From Streptomyces coeruleorubidus (GTDB lineage: Bacteria > Actinomycetota > Actinomycetes > Streptomycetales > Streptomycetaceae), in NCBI RefSeq assembly GCF_008705135.1, contig NZ_CP023694.1, positions 2,976,001-3,040,000 of the forward strand: DNA of 64,000 nt, written 5' to 3'. Under the pieces are notes generated by a model. It did not search any database. It saw only the letters and a list, made by a program, of their open reading frames with translations, and was not told where the DNA came from. Made by a program: the position numbers and the translations under genes. Shown here piece after piece: positions 1-8,132 of this stretch. Numbering within the stretch: the stretch's first letter is position 1; each line of letters begins with the position of its first letter.

Positions 1-13
1 ACGGGGAGTTGCG

Positions 14-601
14 GTGCTGGAGCACGTGGGGTGGCTGTTCGGCAGCCCGTGGATCTACGCGGCGGTGGCCCTGTCGGTCCTGCTCGATGTGTTCCTGCCG
101 GTGCTGCCCAGCGGCGTCCTGGTGATCACGGCGGCGACGGCGGCGGCCGCGGGATCGGCGGCCGACGTGCCCGACATCCTGACGCTGATCCTCTGCGCGG
201 CCACCGCCTCCGTCCTGGGCGACCTGGCCGCCTACCGCCTCGCCTGGCGCGGGGGCGACCGTCTGGACCGGGCGATCTCCCGCTCCCGGCGCCTGACCAC
301 CGCGCAGAAACGTCTCGGCGCCGCCCTCGCGCGGGGCGGCGGCGCCCTCGTCGTCCTGGCACCCGCCGGCCGCTCGGTCGTCTCCCTCGGCGCGGGCGCC
401 GCACACCACCGCGCCCGCGACTTCCTCCCCTGGTCGGCCCTGGCGGGCCTCACCTGGGCCATCTACAGCGTCGCCCTCGGCTACTTCGGCGCCCACTGGC
501 TGGGCGCGAGCTGGCTGGGGACGGTGGTGTCGGTGGGGGCGCTGTTCGGGGCCGGGGCGGGGGCGGCGTACCTGATGCGCAGGGAGCCGCGGGCGTCATA
601 G
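14..601 (+). CDS. DedA/VTT-like membrane protein
   Basis: Polytopic membrane protein of 195 residues resembling the DedA (SNARE-associated, VTT) superfamily. Hydrophobic stretches are visible near residues 12-46, 52-72, 104-128, 138-160 and 166-188. A polar, arginine-rich loop (about 76-102) follows a LGDLAAYRLAWRGG segment, which corresponds to the LGD-x-Y-GRxxG motif of DedA proteins, and a GRSVVSLGAGA segment corresponds to their conserved arginine-glycine motif. Family members are linked to lipid-carrier flipping and membrane homeostasis; the substrate here is unknown. The GTG start is preceded 5 nt upstream by GGGGAG at 3-8, so the gene appears complete even though it starts at the window edge. 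A better-conserved DedA paralogue lies at 7341. Confidence 0.75.
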   Translation: MLEHVGWLFGSPWIYAAVALSVLLDVFLPVLPSGVLVITAATAAAAGSAADVPDILTLILCAATASVLGDLAAYRLAWRGGDRLDRAISRSRRLTTAQKRLGAALARGGGALVVLAPAGRSVVSLGAGAAHHRARDFLPWSALAGLTWAIYSVALGYFGAHWLGASWLGTVVSVGALFGAGAGAAYLMRREPRAS

Positions 602-630
602 GGCCGGGGCCGCTCGACGGCACCCTGGGT

Positions 631-861
631 CTAGCTCGCCCGCTGGGCCCCGGCGCCCCGGATCTCCAGCCCGTCCAGCAACTCGGCCGTGGCCTGCGCG
701 ACGGCCTCGACGGCGCGTTCGAACACCTCCTGGTTGTGAGCGGCGGGGGCGCGGAAGCCCGACACCTTCCGCACGTACTGCAACGCGGCAGCCCGAATGT
801 CCGCGTCCGTGGCCTCTTCGGGCATCGCGGGCGGACGAAGGGTCTTGATACTCCGGCACAT
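631..861 (-). CDS. DUF2277 family protein
   Basis: Small soluble protein of 76 residues beginning MCRSIKTLRPP, the N-terminal signature of DUF2277. The MCRSIK start and the central QYVRKVSGFRAP segment are the conserved parts. No function is known; the conserved Cys2 near the N-terminus hints at metal or redox chemistry, which is inference only. A purine-rich GGGGGC stretch lies just before the ATG. The gene is convergent with the preceding DedA-like gene (30 nt between stops) and divergent from the reductase at 964, with about 100 nt of shared upstream DNA. Confidence 0.8.
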   Translation of the reverse strand: MCRSIKTLRPPAMPEEATDADIRAAALQYVRKVSGFRAPAAHNQEVFERAVEAVAQATAELLDGLEIRGAGAQRAS

Positions 862-963
862 GCCCCCAGTCTGGCCCTTCCGGCCCCCGTACGACAGCGA
901 CGGCTGCGATGATCTCCACGAGGCGGCCACCACCGTGGGGCCGACCGACGAGAGGAACCCGAC

Positions 964-1884
964 ATGGGGAACGAACTCACCGTGGCCGTCCTGGGTCCCG
1001 GCGGCGTGGGCGGTCTGCTCGCCGCCCTGCTCTCCCGCGCCGGCCACCGAGTGATCTGCCTGTCCGGCGAGGAGACGGCCCGTACGCTGCGCACGGACGG
1101 CATCCGGGTCCGCAGCGGGCACTTCGGCGACTTCACGGCCCGGGTCGAGGCGGACACACACCTGCGCGAACCTGTCGAGGCGTGCCTGGTGGCCGTCAAA
1201 CACACCGCCCTCGACGCCGCCCTGGCGCGCGTCCCCGCACCCGCACTGGCCGACGGACTCCTCGTGCCGTTCCTGAACGGCGTCGAACACCCGGCGGCCC
1301 TGCGCGCCCGCTACCGCCCCGACCGTGTCGCCCCCGCCGTCATCCGCGTCGAGTCGACCCGCGTCGCCCCGGGCGTCATCGAACACGGCAGCCCCTTCGC
1401 GGAGATCGACCTGACCGGAGCCGAGGTACCCCGGACCCGCCTCGACACCCTCGCCGAGACGCTCACCGCCGCCGGACCGGCCACCCGGGTCCAGGACGAC
1501 GAGACGGCGGCCCTGTGGGCGAAGATGTCGTTCCTGGCCCCCATGGCCCTGCTGACCACGCGATACGGCGTCCCTCTCGGAGACGTCCGCACGCGTCACC
1601 GCGACGAACTGACCGCACTGGTCGAGGAGACGGCCGCGATCAGCCGCGCGTGCGGCGGCCCGGGAGACCCGGCGCAGACCCTCGCCCGCTACGACGCCTT
1701 CCCGCCGTCGATGAGATCCTCGATGCAGCGCGACGCCGAGGCGGGCCGGCCGCTCGAACTGGACGCCATCGGCGGCGCGTTGCTCCGCGCGGCCAAGCGG
1801 CACGGCATACCGGCTCCGGTGACGGCCGGGGTGGTGGGCGAGCTGTCCGCCGGCCCGGGCGCGCAGATCTCGGGCAGCAGCTGA
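964..1884 (+). CDS. 2-dehydropantoate 2-reductase family (PanE/ApbA-like)
   Basis: Protein of 306 residues with the ketopantoate reductase fold. The N-terminal Rossmann motif GPGGVGG (residues 10-16) should bind NADP(H). A VKHTALDAAL segment near 78-87 holds the conserved lysine of the family, and the C-terminal helical domain carries the substrate-binding EDAxxGxxxE-like region (SMQRDAEAGRPLELDAIGG). ApbA/PanE enzymes reduce ketopantoate to pantoate for CoA synthesis, but the family has many paralogues acting on other 2-keto acids and no other pantothenate gene is nearby, so the substrate is open. ATG start with GAGAGG 6-11 nt upstream. It is expressed alone, divergently from the DUF2277 gene. 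Confidence 0.8.
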   Translation: MGNELTVAVLGPGGVGGLLAALLSRAGHRVICLSGEETARTLRTDGIRVRSGHFGDFTARVEADTHLREPVEACLVAVKHTALDAALARVPAPALADGLLVPFLNGVEHPAALRARYRPDRVAPAVIRVESTRVAPGVIEHGSPFAEIDLTGAEVPRTRLDTLAETLTAAGPATRVQDDETAALWAKMSFLAPMALLTTRYGVPLGDVRTRHRDELTALVEETAAISRACGGPGDPAQTLARYDAFPPSMRSSMQRDAEAGRPLELDAIGGALLRAAKRHGIPAPVTAGVVGELSAGPGAQISGSS

Positions 1885-2138
1885 TCCGGCGGGTGGCGCC
1901 GCGAACGGCGACCGCGACCACGATCACGAGCAGCCTTCTTGCCTGACTGACAGTGCTGCCGACGTGGGCGCCGTGATCGGCATCGTCATGCTCGGCGCCG
2001 GTATCTACGTCGCCAGGACATGAAGGCAGTGGTCAGGAGCGCCCGGGGCACGACGAGCGCCGCCGGTCAGGCGCAGTCTCCGCCCATTGCGTGAACGCCC
2101 GGTTCCAGGGCGGGGCCGCCGTTCCTGGCCTTCGCCGT
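1885..2138. other. intergenic region without a supported gene
   Basis: About 250 nt between two convergent genes. A short stretch around 1965-2022 would read as a hydrophobic peptide (roughly AVIGIVMLGAGIYVART followed by a TGA stop) and might be the remnant of a small membrane protein, but it has no convincing start. No terminator hairpin stands out. Confidence 0.4.
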
Positions 2139-3182
2139 TCAGCCCAGGTCTGACATGTCGAGCACGAAGCGGTAGCGGACGTCGTTGCGCCGGAGACGGT
2201 CGAGGGCCTCGTTCACTCGCGCCGAGGGGAGCAGTTCGATGTCGGCGGTGATGCCGTGCTCGCCGCAGAAGTCCAGCATGGCGGCGGTCGCGGGCCTGCC
2301 GCCGCTGCCTGCCGAGCTGAGCTTCTTGCGTCCTATGAGCAGGTCGGTGGTCTCCACGGTGACGGGTCCCAGGTACCCGAGTTGGCTGAGCGTCCCGTCC
2401 AAGGCGACCAGGCGCAGGTAAGGACCGAGGTCGTGCGGGGCGGAGATGGTGTCGATGACGACGTCGAACCGGTCGCGGGCGTCAGCCATCTGTTCGGGGT
2501 CGGTGGAGACGATGAGACCGTGGGCGCCGAGACGACGGGCGTCGGCAGCCTTGTCCGCTGAGCGGCTGATGACCGAGGTGTCGGCGCCGAGCGCCACGGC
2601 CATCTTGACCGCGAGGTGGCCCAGGCCGCCCAGTCCCGCCACCGCGACGCGGCTTCCCGGCCCCACGCCGAGGGCGTGCAGCGGCTCCCAGACAGTGACC
2701 CCGGCACAGAGCAGAGGAGCGGCGGCGGCCGGATCGAGACCGGCGGGCAGGGGATGGGCCAAACGGTCGCGGACGACGTACTCGCGGGAGTAGCCCCCCA
2801 GTGTGGCCGATCCGTCGTGCCGGTCGACGCCGTCATAGGTCAGGGTCGGGAAAGCGTGGCAGAAGTTCTCCTGGCCGGTCCGGCACATGGCGCACTCGCC
2901 GCACGAATCGACGATGTTGCCCACCGCGACCGGGTCGCCGACGGTGAAGCGGGTGACCGCGGGTCCGGTCTCGGTCACCACACCCGTGAACTCGTGCCCC
3001 GGCACCAGGGGCCGGCCTCCCTCGCCGTCCCGGGCGTTGACGGCGTGCAGATCGGAGTGGCAGACACCGCAGTAGTCCACCCGGACCGCGAGGTCGTCGG
3101 GGCGCAGGTCGCGCCTTTCCAGTGGCGTCCGCCGCAGCGTCCTCGACGGACCGTCCGCTTGCCAGCCAGTGGTGTTCCTCAC
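2139..3182 (-). CDS. zinc-dependent alcohol dehydrogenase (cinnamyl/YahK-type)
   Basis: Medium-chain dehydrogenase of 347 residues. The catalytic zinc ligands are visible as Cys in CGVCHSDLH (about 38-46) and His-Glu in PGHEFTG; the structural zinc is held by the four cysteines of DSCGECAMCRTGQENFC. The coenzyme motif GLGGLGHLAVKMA (about 184-196) is the GxGGxG of the NADP(H)-binding Rossmann domain, and the GGY-x-EYVV segment is typical of the CAD/YahK subgroup, which reduces diverse aldehydes. The gene is divergent from the TetR gene at 3278, and the intergenic region holds a palindromic operator just before its start, so repression by that TetR protein is likely (inference). RBS GGAGG lies about 6 nt before the ATG. 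Confidence 0.88.
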   Translation of the reverse strand: MRNTTGWQADGPSRTLRRTPLERRDLRPDDLAVRVDYCGVCHSDLHAVNARDGEGGRPLVPGHEFTGVVTETGPAVTRFTVGDPVAVGNIVDSCGECAMCRTGQENFCHAFPTLTYDGVDRHDGSATLGGYSREYVVRDRLAHPLPAGLDPAAAAPLLCAGVTVWEPLHALGVGPGSRVAVAGLGGLGHLAVKMAVALGADTSVISRSADKAADARRLGAHGLIVSTDPEQMADARDRFDVVIDTISAPHDLGPYLRLVALDGTLSQLGYLGPVTVETTDLLIGRKKLSSAGSGGRPATAAMLDFCGEHGITADIELLPSARVNEALDRLRRNDVRYRFVLDMSDLG

Positions 3183-3193
3183 GGCGCCTCCTC

Positions 3194-3215
3194 ATAGACA
3201 GACTGGTCGGTCTAT
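3194..3215. promoter_or_regulatory. TetR-type operator palindrome
   Basis: A 22-bp imperfect palindrome with ATAGAC on the left and GTCTAT on the right and a near-symmetric centre (GACTGGTC). It lies 12 nt upstream of the dehydrogenase ATG on the minus strand, where it would cover the promoter or initiation region. Length and position match operators of TetR regulators that control a divergent neighbour. Confidence 0.6.
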
Positions 3216-3247
3216 TTGAGGTTAGGGCCATCGGGGCAGCCGAGCAA

Positions 3248-3266
3248 ACCAACTGTTCTGTTTGGT
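3248..3266. promoter_or_regulatory. inverted repeat in TetR gene promoter
   Basis: ACCAA and TTGGT separated by 9 nt, ending directly at the hexamer TAACTT (3266-3271), which stands 6 nt before the ATG at 3278. If TAACTT is the -10 box the transcript is leaderless, and a protein bound to this repeat would block it, consistent with autorepression. Weaker symmetry than the 3194 palindrome. Confidence 0.35.
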
Positions 3267-3277
3267 AACTTGGGCGC

Positions 3278-3865
3278 ATGGCAGAGCAGCCCCTGACCCC
3301 GCGCGGAGCCGCGACGTACCAACGCATCATCGATGTGGCGACCCAGGAGTTCGCCGAGCACGGAATCGCCGGCGCGCGCGTCGAGCGGATCGTGGCCGCC
3401 GCCCGCACCAACAAGGCTCAGCTCTACGCCTACTTCGGCAGCAAGGAAGGGCTCTTCGACGCCATCTTCTTCGGCTCGCTCGAGCGGATCATCAACGTCG
3501 TCCCAATCGACGCCGCCGACCTCGCGGACTGGGCCGTACGCCTCTACGACGAGTACCTCCGCCGCCCCGACCTCATCAGACTGGCCACCTGGGCACGCCT
3601 GGAGCGACGCCCGGCCGGCCACCTGGTCGACGACCCCGACCGCCTCGACGACCACAAGCTGCGCGCCATCGCCGAGGCCCAAGCCGCCGGCCTGGTGCGC
3701 CAGGGAGACCCGTTCGACCTCATGGCCGTCGTCATCGCCATGTCCATGGCCTGGTCACCGGTCAGCAACGTCTACGCCGCGACCGCACAGGAGCCCCCCG
3801 AACGGCACGAGCGGCGTCGCGCCCTGCTCCGCGAAAGCGTCCGCCGCGCCATGACAGCCGACTGA
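3278..3865 (+). CDS. TetR/AcrR family transcriptional regulator
   Basis: DNA-binding repressor of 195 residues. The N-terminal HTH spans about residues 12-58: YQRIIDVATQEFAEHG, then the recognition region around VERIVAAARTNKAQLYAYF with the canonical YxYFGSKEGLF end. The C-terminal ligand domain (about 60-195) is of the type often annotated as TetR_C with a helical core; the ligand is unknown. Divergent from the Zn dehydrogenase at 2139, with two palindromes between them, so it probably controls both. The ATG start is supported by the -10-like TAACTT six nt upstream (leaderless). Confidence 0.85.
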   Translation: MAEQPLTPRGAATYQRIIDVATQEFAEHGIAGARVERIVAAARTNKAQLYAYFGSKEGLFDAIFFGSLERIINVVPIDAADLADWAVRLYDEYLRRPDLIRLATWARLERRPAGHLVDDPDRLDDHKLRAIAEAQAAGLVRQGDPFDLMAVVIAMSMAWSPVSNVYAATAQEPPERHERRRALLRESVRRAMTAD

Positions 3866-3972
3866 GGCCAGTCGGGCGGCAGCCCGCCAACTGGAGCGCT
3901 CAGTCACGCCCGTTCACATGAACCACGGGAAGGAACTCGCCCGGCCAATTCGAACAGGCGTATCATTGGGCC

Positions 3973-4323
3973 GTGGCAACGACCTATGACTTTCCGAGTG
4001 ACCTCCTCGCCGGTCAGGAGGAACTCCATCAGGTCCGGGCCGAACTGTCGGCCCTGCTGAAGCGCCTCCCCTGGTCGGTCGAACCCCTGGACGGCTTCAG
4101 CGACGACAACGGCTGGCGCAAGGTGGAGCGCCCCGCCTCCCCCGGCTGGACAGCCGACGAACAGGCCGAAGTGGAGAAGCTCCGGCAGCGTGAACACGAG
4201 CTCGCGGTGTTCGTCAGCACGCACCGCTACTGGTCCGAACTCACCGGTCCCGAGCGGGTGTGGGCCCGCTCGGCACTGAAACACGCACACGAGTCTCCGC
4301 CGGAGGAGACCGAGGGAGACTGA
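3973..4323 (+). CDS. conserved hypothetical protein, 116 aa
   Basis: I do not recognise the family. The protein is soluble, acidic at its C-terminus (PPEETEGD), and largely helical, with a heptad-like segment QEELHQVRAELSALLKRL near residues 14-31 and a second helix around EQAEVEKLRQREHELAVF. The motif RYWSELTGPERVWARSALKHAH near the end is the most distinctive part. GTG start; a TATCAT hexamer at 3961-3966 lies 6 nt before it, so the mRNA may be leaderless. A strong terminator follows the stop codon by 9 nt, so it is a single-gene unit. Confidence 0.75.
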   Translation: MATTYDFPSDLLAGQEELHQVRAELSALLKRLPWSVEPLDGFSDDNGWRKVERPASPGWTADEQAEVEKLRQREHELAVFVSTHRYWSELTGPERVWARSALKHAHESPPEETEGD

Positions 4324-4331
4324 CGGAGATC

Positions 4332-4371
4332 GAGAAGCGCCCCGGGCCGATGTGGGCCCGGGGCGCTTCTC
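4332..4371 (+). terminator. strong hairpin terminator
   Basis: Perfect 17-bp stem: arm 4332-4348 (GAGAAGCGCCCCGGGCC) pairs with 4355-4371 around a 6-nt loop. It lies immediately after the 116-residue gene and before the 3' end of the tRNA gene on the other strand, so it probably works for both. No U-tract, as is common in Streptomyces. Confidence 0.85.
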
Positions 4372-4396
4372 ACGATCCGACGGCGGAAAGATCCGG

Positions 4397-4468
<72 letters not shown>

Positions 4469-4668
4469 GGCTCCCGGGCCATGCGCCCAGGACGAGTCGA
4501 CAGCCTACATTGCCTGGGGCGCGGTCCCGCAAACCCGTATCCGTGGGTCGGTCCGGGGGCTAGCCCCACCCTCGATCCGGGAGTGGCCCGGATCCCCCGG
4601 CGGGCCCTGGATCCATACGGTCGTAGAGCGCCCGAGAGCGCTCGTCGTCCGTCCAGGGGGAGACCGTC

Positions 4669-5553
4669 ATGGCCCGCAGCACCCGCACCACAGGCACCGC
4701 CGGCGCCAGCAACAGGACCACCGGCACCACCCGCCCAGTCCCTGCCCGCGCGGTCGCCGTCGCCGGTGCCGTCGTGGTGCTCGTCGCCGGTCTCAGCGCC
4801 TGCGGTGGCGCGTCCGCCGGGGACGACAAGGAACCCGATCGCCGGTCCTTCGACCTCGGGAGCCGCACGCTCACCGTCGACTCCGACGACTCGGCCCTCG
4901 AGATCGTCGCCGCCGACAAGAACCCGGCGGGCAGGATCGAGGTCACCCGGTGGTTCCAGGGCTCGGTCGTCGTCGGCAAGGAGCCCAGGGCCACCTGGTC
5001 CATGCGGGACGACCGGCTGGTGCTGCGGCTGAAGTGCTCCGGCATCGTCGTCGACTGCTCGGCCAAGCACCGGATCGAGGTGCCCCGGGGCGTCACCGTG
5101 AAGGTCCAGGACGACGACGGCAGCGTGCGCGCCCGCGGCTTCCGGGACCCCCTGAGCATCCGCACGGGCGACGGCTCCGTCCGCGTCACCGACACCACCG
5201 GCCCCCTGGAGCTGCGCACCGGCGACGGATCCATTCGCGTCAGCGACACCACCGGCCCTCTGCGGATGCGCACCGACGACGGCTCCATCCGGGCGAACGT
5301 CTCCTCCCGCGACGTACGCACCCGCACCGGCGACGGTTCGGTCCGCCTGGAGCTCGGCTCCGTACCGGACCGTGTGGACTCCCGCAGCGGCGACGGTTCC
5401 GTGACCATCGCACTGCCCAAGGCCACCTACCGCGTGACCACCGAGACCGGGGACGGCGGCGTGAATGTGTCCGTCCCCCGCGACGAGAGCAGCTCCCACG
5501 TGGTGTCCGCCCACACCGGCGACGGCAAAGTGACGGTCCGAACGGCGAACTAA
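4669..5553 (+). CDS. DUF4097-type beta-helix lipoprotein
   Basis: Probable exported lipoprotein of 294 residues. A hydrophobic segment (about 25-43) ends in the lipobox LSAC, with Cys near residue 45 as the lipidation site. The rest is a run of beta-strand repeats of the DUF4097 type: the motif TGDGSVR or TDDGSIR recurs about eight times between residues 140 and 292, each followed by a short strand, as expected of a right-handed beta-helix. The family is often called adhesin-like, but no binding partner is known. The N-terminus is Thr/Arg-rich and unusually long before the hydrophobic core. RBS GGGGGAG lies 8 nt upstream of the ATG. It reads in the same direction as the next gene, 75 nt away. 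Confidence 0.8.
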   Translation: MARSTRTTGTAGASNRTTGTTRPVPARAVAVAGAVVVLVAGLSACGGASAGDDKEPDRRSFDLGSRTLTVDSDDSALEIVAADKNPAGRIEVTRWFQGSVVVGKEPRATWSMRDDRLVLRLKCSGIVVDCSAKHRIEVPRGVTVKVQDDDGSVRARGFRDPLSIRTGDGSVRVTDTTGPLELRTGDGSIRVSDTTGPLRMRTDDGSIRANVSSRDVRTRTGDGSVRLELGSVPDRVDSRSGDGSVTIALPKATYRVTTETGDGGVNVSVPRDESSSHVVSAHTGDGKVTVRTAN

Positions 5554-5627
5554 CCGGCCCGTGTGTTCGTCCTTAACCGGTGGGAGAATGACACCGGGCA
5601 GGGTGGACCACAGCACGGGAGAGGGAT

Positions 5628-7028
5628 GTGACGGCGACTCCAGCGCAGCCGTACTCGCCGTCGGTGCCGCGCGCTCGCCCGCGCCGCCGCCTTCCCCGTC
5701 CTCCCGGCCCGCTCGGGGACGCGCTCACCCTCATGGCACTGCCCCTGCTGGCCGCTCTGGCGCTGCCCGCCGCCTTCGCGGGCGGGGGCACCCGGCGCTG
5801 GTTCGGCGGCCGGGCCGAGAGCCAGCGGGCCGAGGCACAGGCCGCGAAGGACGCCGCCGCGGCCGCCTTCTACGAGCTCGACACCGCGCAGCGCGACCTG
5901 CGCATCTCGATCGAGACGATCACCGCCGTCGACGACTCCCCGGCCGCCCGGCGCGCCGTCGCCGACTTCGACGCGCTCGGCCGGCGCATCGACGAGGCCA
6001 GCCACCAGTACATCAACGCCGTCGACGCCCATGACCTCGACCGCGACGACCTGGAGGCCTCGGCCGCCGCCCGCGCCCGCACCGAGCTGACCGCCGCCAA
6101 GGAGGAACTCGGCCGGGTCAAGCAGGAGCTGGACCGGTTCACCGACGGCCTCGGCCCGCTGCTCGGCAAGGCCGAGACCCAGCTTGCCCGCCTGGCCCCC
6201 GCGGTCGAGCGCGCCCGCCAGGCCCTCCTCGCCGCCTCCAACGCCCTCGACACAGTACGGGCGACAGGGCTGAAGGCCGACGACCTCGCCGCCCGTCTCG
6301 CCGCTCTCTCCCCTGAGCTCACCAAGCTGAACCAGGGTGCCGGGCAGCACGGTGTACCGCAGACCCTGGAGCGGGCCGAGCGGGTCACACGCGAGGCCGA
6401 GGCGGTCCGCGTGGAGGCCGAGCGGCTGCCGGAGCGCGCCGCCGAGATCGATCACCGGCTCGTCTCCCTGCGCACCCGCGCCCAGGCCCTCACCACCCGC
6501 TCCGAGCAGGTCGATCCGATCCTGAGCGAGCTGCGCCGCCGCTTCACCGTGGCCTGCTGGCAGGACCTGCAACGCGTCCCCGACGTCGCCTCCGAGAACG
6601 TACGCCGGGCCGAGACGAAACTGGCCGAGGCCCACGCCGCGCGCGACGAACAGCGCTGGGCCGACGCCACGGCCCTGCTGTCGACCGTACGAGCCCTCCT
6701 GAACACCACCGACGAGGCCGTCTCGGCCGCCGGCGACCGCCTGCACCGCCTGAACGCCGTGCAGAAGGACCCCCAGCAGGAGATCGACCGCACCCGCTTC
6801 GCCATCCGCGACGCCCAGCGCCTCGCCATGGCCGGCCGCAACACCCCCGACCCGCGCCACGCCCGCCCTCTGGACGACGCGGTGTCCCGCCTGGAGCGCG
6901 CCATCGCCACCCTCGACGGCCGCCACCCCGACTACTGGCACTTCCTCACGGAAACGGAAGCCGTACGCCGGGCCGTGTCCCGCGTGGTGTCCCTGATCCG
7001 CGACGAACGCGGGGCCGCCGGGCATTGA
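5628..7028 (+). CDS. coiled-coil protein with one N-terminal membrane segment
   Basis: Protein of 466 residues, family not recognised with certainty; similar proteins are common and uncharacterised in Streptomyces. Arg/Pro-rich N-terminus (1-30), one membrane segment (about 31-52, ALTLMALPLLAALALPAAF), then about 400 residues of alternating Ala/Glu/Arg helices with clear heptads (for example 130-180 and 255-330), suggesting a long coiled coil. A GxxTRRWFGGRAES boundary follows the membrane segment. It could be a scaffold or envelope-associated protein (inference). GTG start with GGGAGAGGGA about 6 nt before it. The FmdB gene follows after 22 nt. Confidence 0.7.
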   Translation: MTATPAQPYSPSVPRARPRRRLPRPPGPLGDALTLMALPLLAALALPAAFAGGGTRRWFGGRAESQRAEAQAAKDAAAAAFYELDTAQRDLRISIETITAVDDSPAARRAVADFDALGRRIDEASHQYINAVDAHDLDRDDLEASAAARARTELTAAKEELGRVKQELDRFTDGLGPLLGKAETQLARLAPAVERARQALLAASNALDTVRATGLKADDLAARLAALSPELTKLNQGAGQHGVPQTLERAERVTREAEAVRVEAERLPERAAEIDHRLVSLRTRAQALTTRSEQVDPILSELRRRFTVACWQDLQRVPDVASENVRRAETKLAEAHAARDEQRWADATALLSTVRALLNTTDEAVSAAGDRLHRLNAVQKDPQQEIDRTRFAIRDAQRLAMAGRNTPDPRHARPLDDAVSRLERAIATLDGRHPDYWHFLTETEAVRRAVSRVVSLIRDERGAAGH

Positions 7029-7050
7029 CCGGGCCGGTTAACCTGTGCGC

Positions 7051-7272
7051 ATGCCTCGCTACGAGTACCGCTGCCGGACCTGCGGCGACACCTTCGAACT
7101 CAGCCGTCCCATGGCGGAGTCCTCCGCTCCCGCGGCATGCCCCTCCGGTCACGACGACACGGTGAAACTCCTCTCCACCGTCGCGGTGGGCGGCTCGGCC
7201 TCCGCCCCGGCACCCGGCGCGGGTGGCGGAGGCGGTGGGGGCGGCTGCTGCGGTGGCGGCTGCTGCGGCTGA
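7051..7272 (+). CDS. FmdB-type zinc ribbon protein
   Basis: 73-residue protein with the FmdB/CxxC_CXXC_SSSS signature: MPRYEYRCRTCGDTFE provides CxxC, and CPSG near residue 30 is the reduced second knuckle. The C-terminus is a Gly-rich tail with a CCGGGCCG cluster that may bind metal. FmdB-type ribbons are regulators or small adaptors of unknown detail. I prefer the ATG at 7051 to the GTG at 7045 because homologues start MPxYEYRC and because a TAACCT hexamer at 7039-7044 stands exactly 6 nt before this ATG, which fits a leaderless transcript. Confidence 0.85.
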   Translation: MPRYEYRCRTCGDTFELSRPMAESSAPAACPSGHDDTVKLLSTVAVGGSASAPAPGAGGGGGGGGCCGGGCCG

Positions 7273-7340
7273 CCCGAGCCGCGAGGCCTCCTGCCCATTT
7301 CCTCAGGGACCCTTCAGGTCCGGTTTTCTAGCGTGGCCGC

Positions 7341-8132
7341 ATGACAGCCATCGCAGCGGACGCCGGTCCGCAGTGGGTCAACGACCTCATGGACGCGCTG
7401 GGCGCGCCGGGTGCCGGTCTCGCCATCGCGCTGGAGAACCTGTTCCCGCCGCTGCCCAGCGAGGTGATCCTGCCGCTCGCCGGGTTCGCCGCGTCCAGCG
7501 GGCGGATGGGCCTGCTCGCGGTCCTGCTGTGGACGACGGCCGGCTCGGTGATCGGCGCGCTCGCGTTGTACGGCATCGGTGCGCTGCTCGGCCGTGACCG
7601 GACGGTGGCGATGGCGGCCCGGCTGCCGTTGGTGAAGGTCTCCGACATCGAGCGGACGGAGACGTGGTTCCTGCGGCACGGCACCAAGGCGGTGTTCTTC
7701 GGCCGGATGATCCCGATCTTCCGCAGCCTGATATCCGTGCCGGCGGGCGTGGAGCGCATGCGCCTGCCGCTGTTCCTGGGGCTGACGACGCTGGGCAGCG
7801 CGATCTGGAACACGGCGTTCGTCCTCGCGGGCTACCTGCTCGGCGCGAACTGGCACCAGGTGACGGACATGGTCTCCACCTACTCGAAGGTGGTCTTGGC
7901 GGTGTCTGCCGTGGCGGTGGCGGTGTTCATCGGAGTACGGCTGCTACGACGCCCCAAAGGGGCGCGGGGCTGTGACGATGTGCGGCTCCGCCGCGGGGCG
8001 CGACAAGCCACCGCGACGCCGCACCCGCACGACGACCAGGACACCCGAGTTCTCAGGCGCCCCGTACTGCCTCCAGAAACTCCCGCAGGATCCGCTCCCC
8101 GGCGAGGACACCCCGGTCGGGAAGCACCCTGA
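7341..8132 (+). CDS. DedA family membrane protein with aberrant C-terminal tail
   Basis: DedA-family protein of 263 residues. The core (1-205) shows the conserved signatures: ENLFPPLPSEVILPLAGF with the conserved Glu near the N-terminus, TAGSVIGALALYGIGALLGR, and the FFGRMIPIFRSLISVPAGVERM motif with its key arginines, followed by two membrane helices. DedA proteins act in undecaprenyl-phosphate or phospholipid translocation and envelope homeostasis. The last 58 residues are Arg/Pro-rich, unlike any DedA, and are encoded by a repeated palindromic element (7952-8019) and then by the antisense of the HAD gene, with 80 nt of convergent overlap. The original stop was probably lost when the element inserted. 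Leaderless-type TAGCGT lies 6 nt before the ATG. Confidence 0.85.
   Translation: MTAIAADAGPQWVNDLMDALGAPGAGLAIALENLFPPLPSEVILPLAGFAASSGRMGLLAVLLWTTAGSVIGALALYGIGALLGRDRTVAMAARLPLVKVSDIERTETWFLRHGTKAVFFGRMIPIFRSLISVPAGVERMRLPLFLGLTTLGSAIWNTAFVLAGYLLGANWHQVTDMVSTYSKVVLAVSAVAVAVFIGVRLLRRPKGARGCDDVRLRRGARQATATPHPHDDQDTRVLRRPVLPPETPAGSAPRRGHPGREAP
7952..8019. repeat. Streptomyces palindromic element, copy A
   Basis: Starts CCCCAAAGGGGCGCGGGGCT and continues through GCGGCTCCGCCGC; short inverted repeats throughout. It resembles the intergenic palindrome found in many copies across Streptomyces chromosomes. It lies at a convergent gene junction and here is translated as the tail of the DedA gene. 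Confidence 0.65.
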
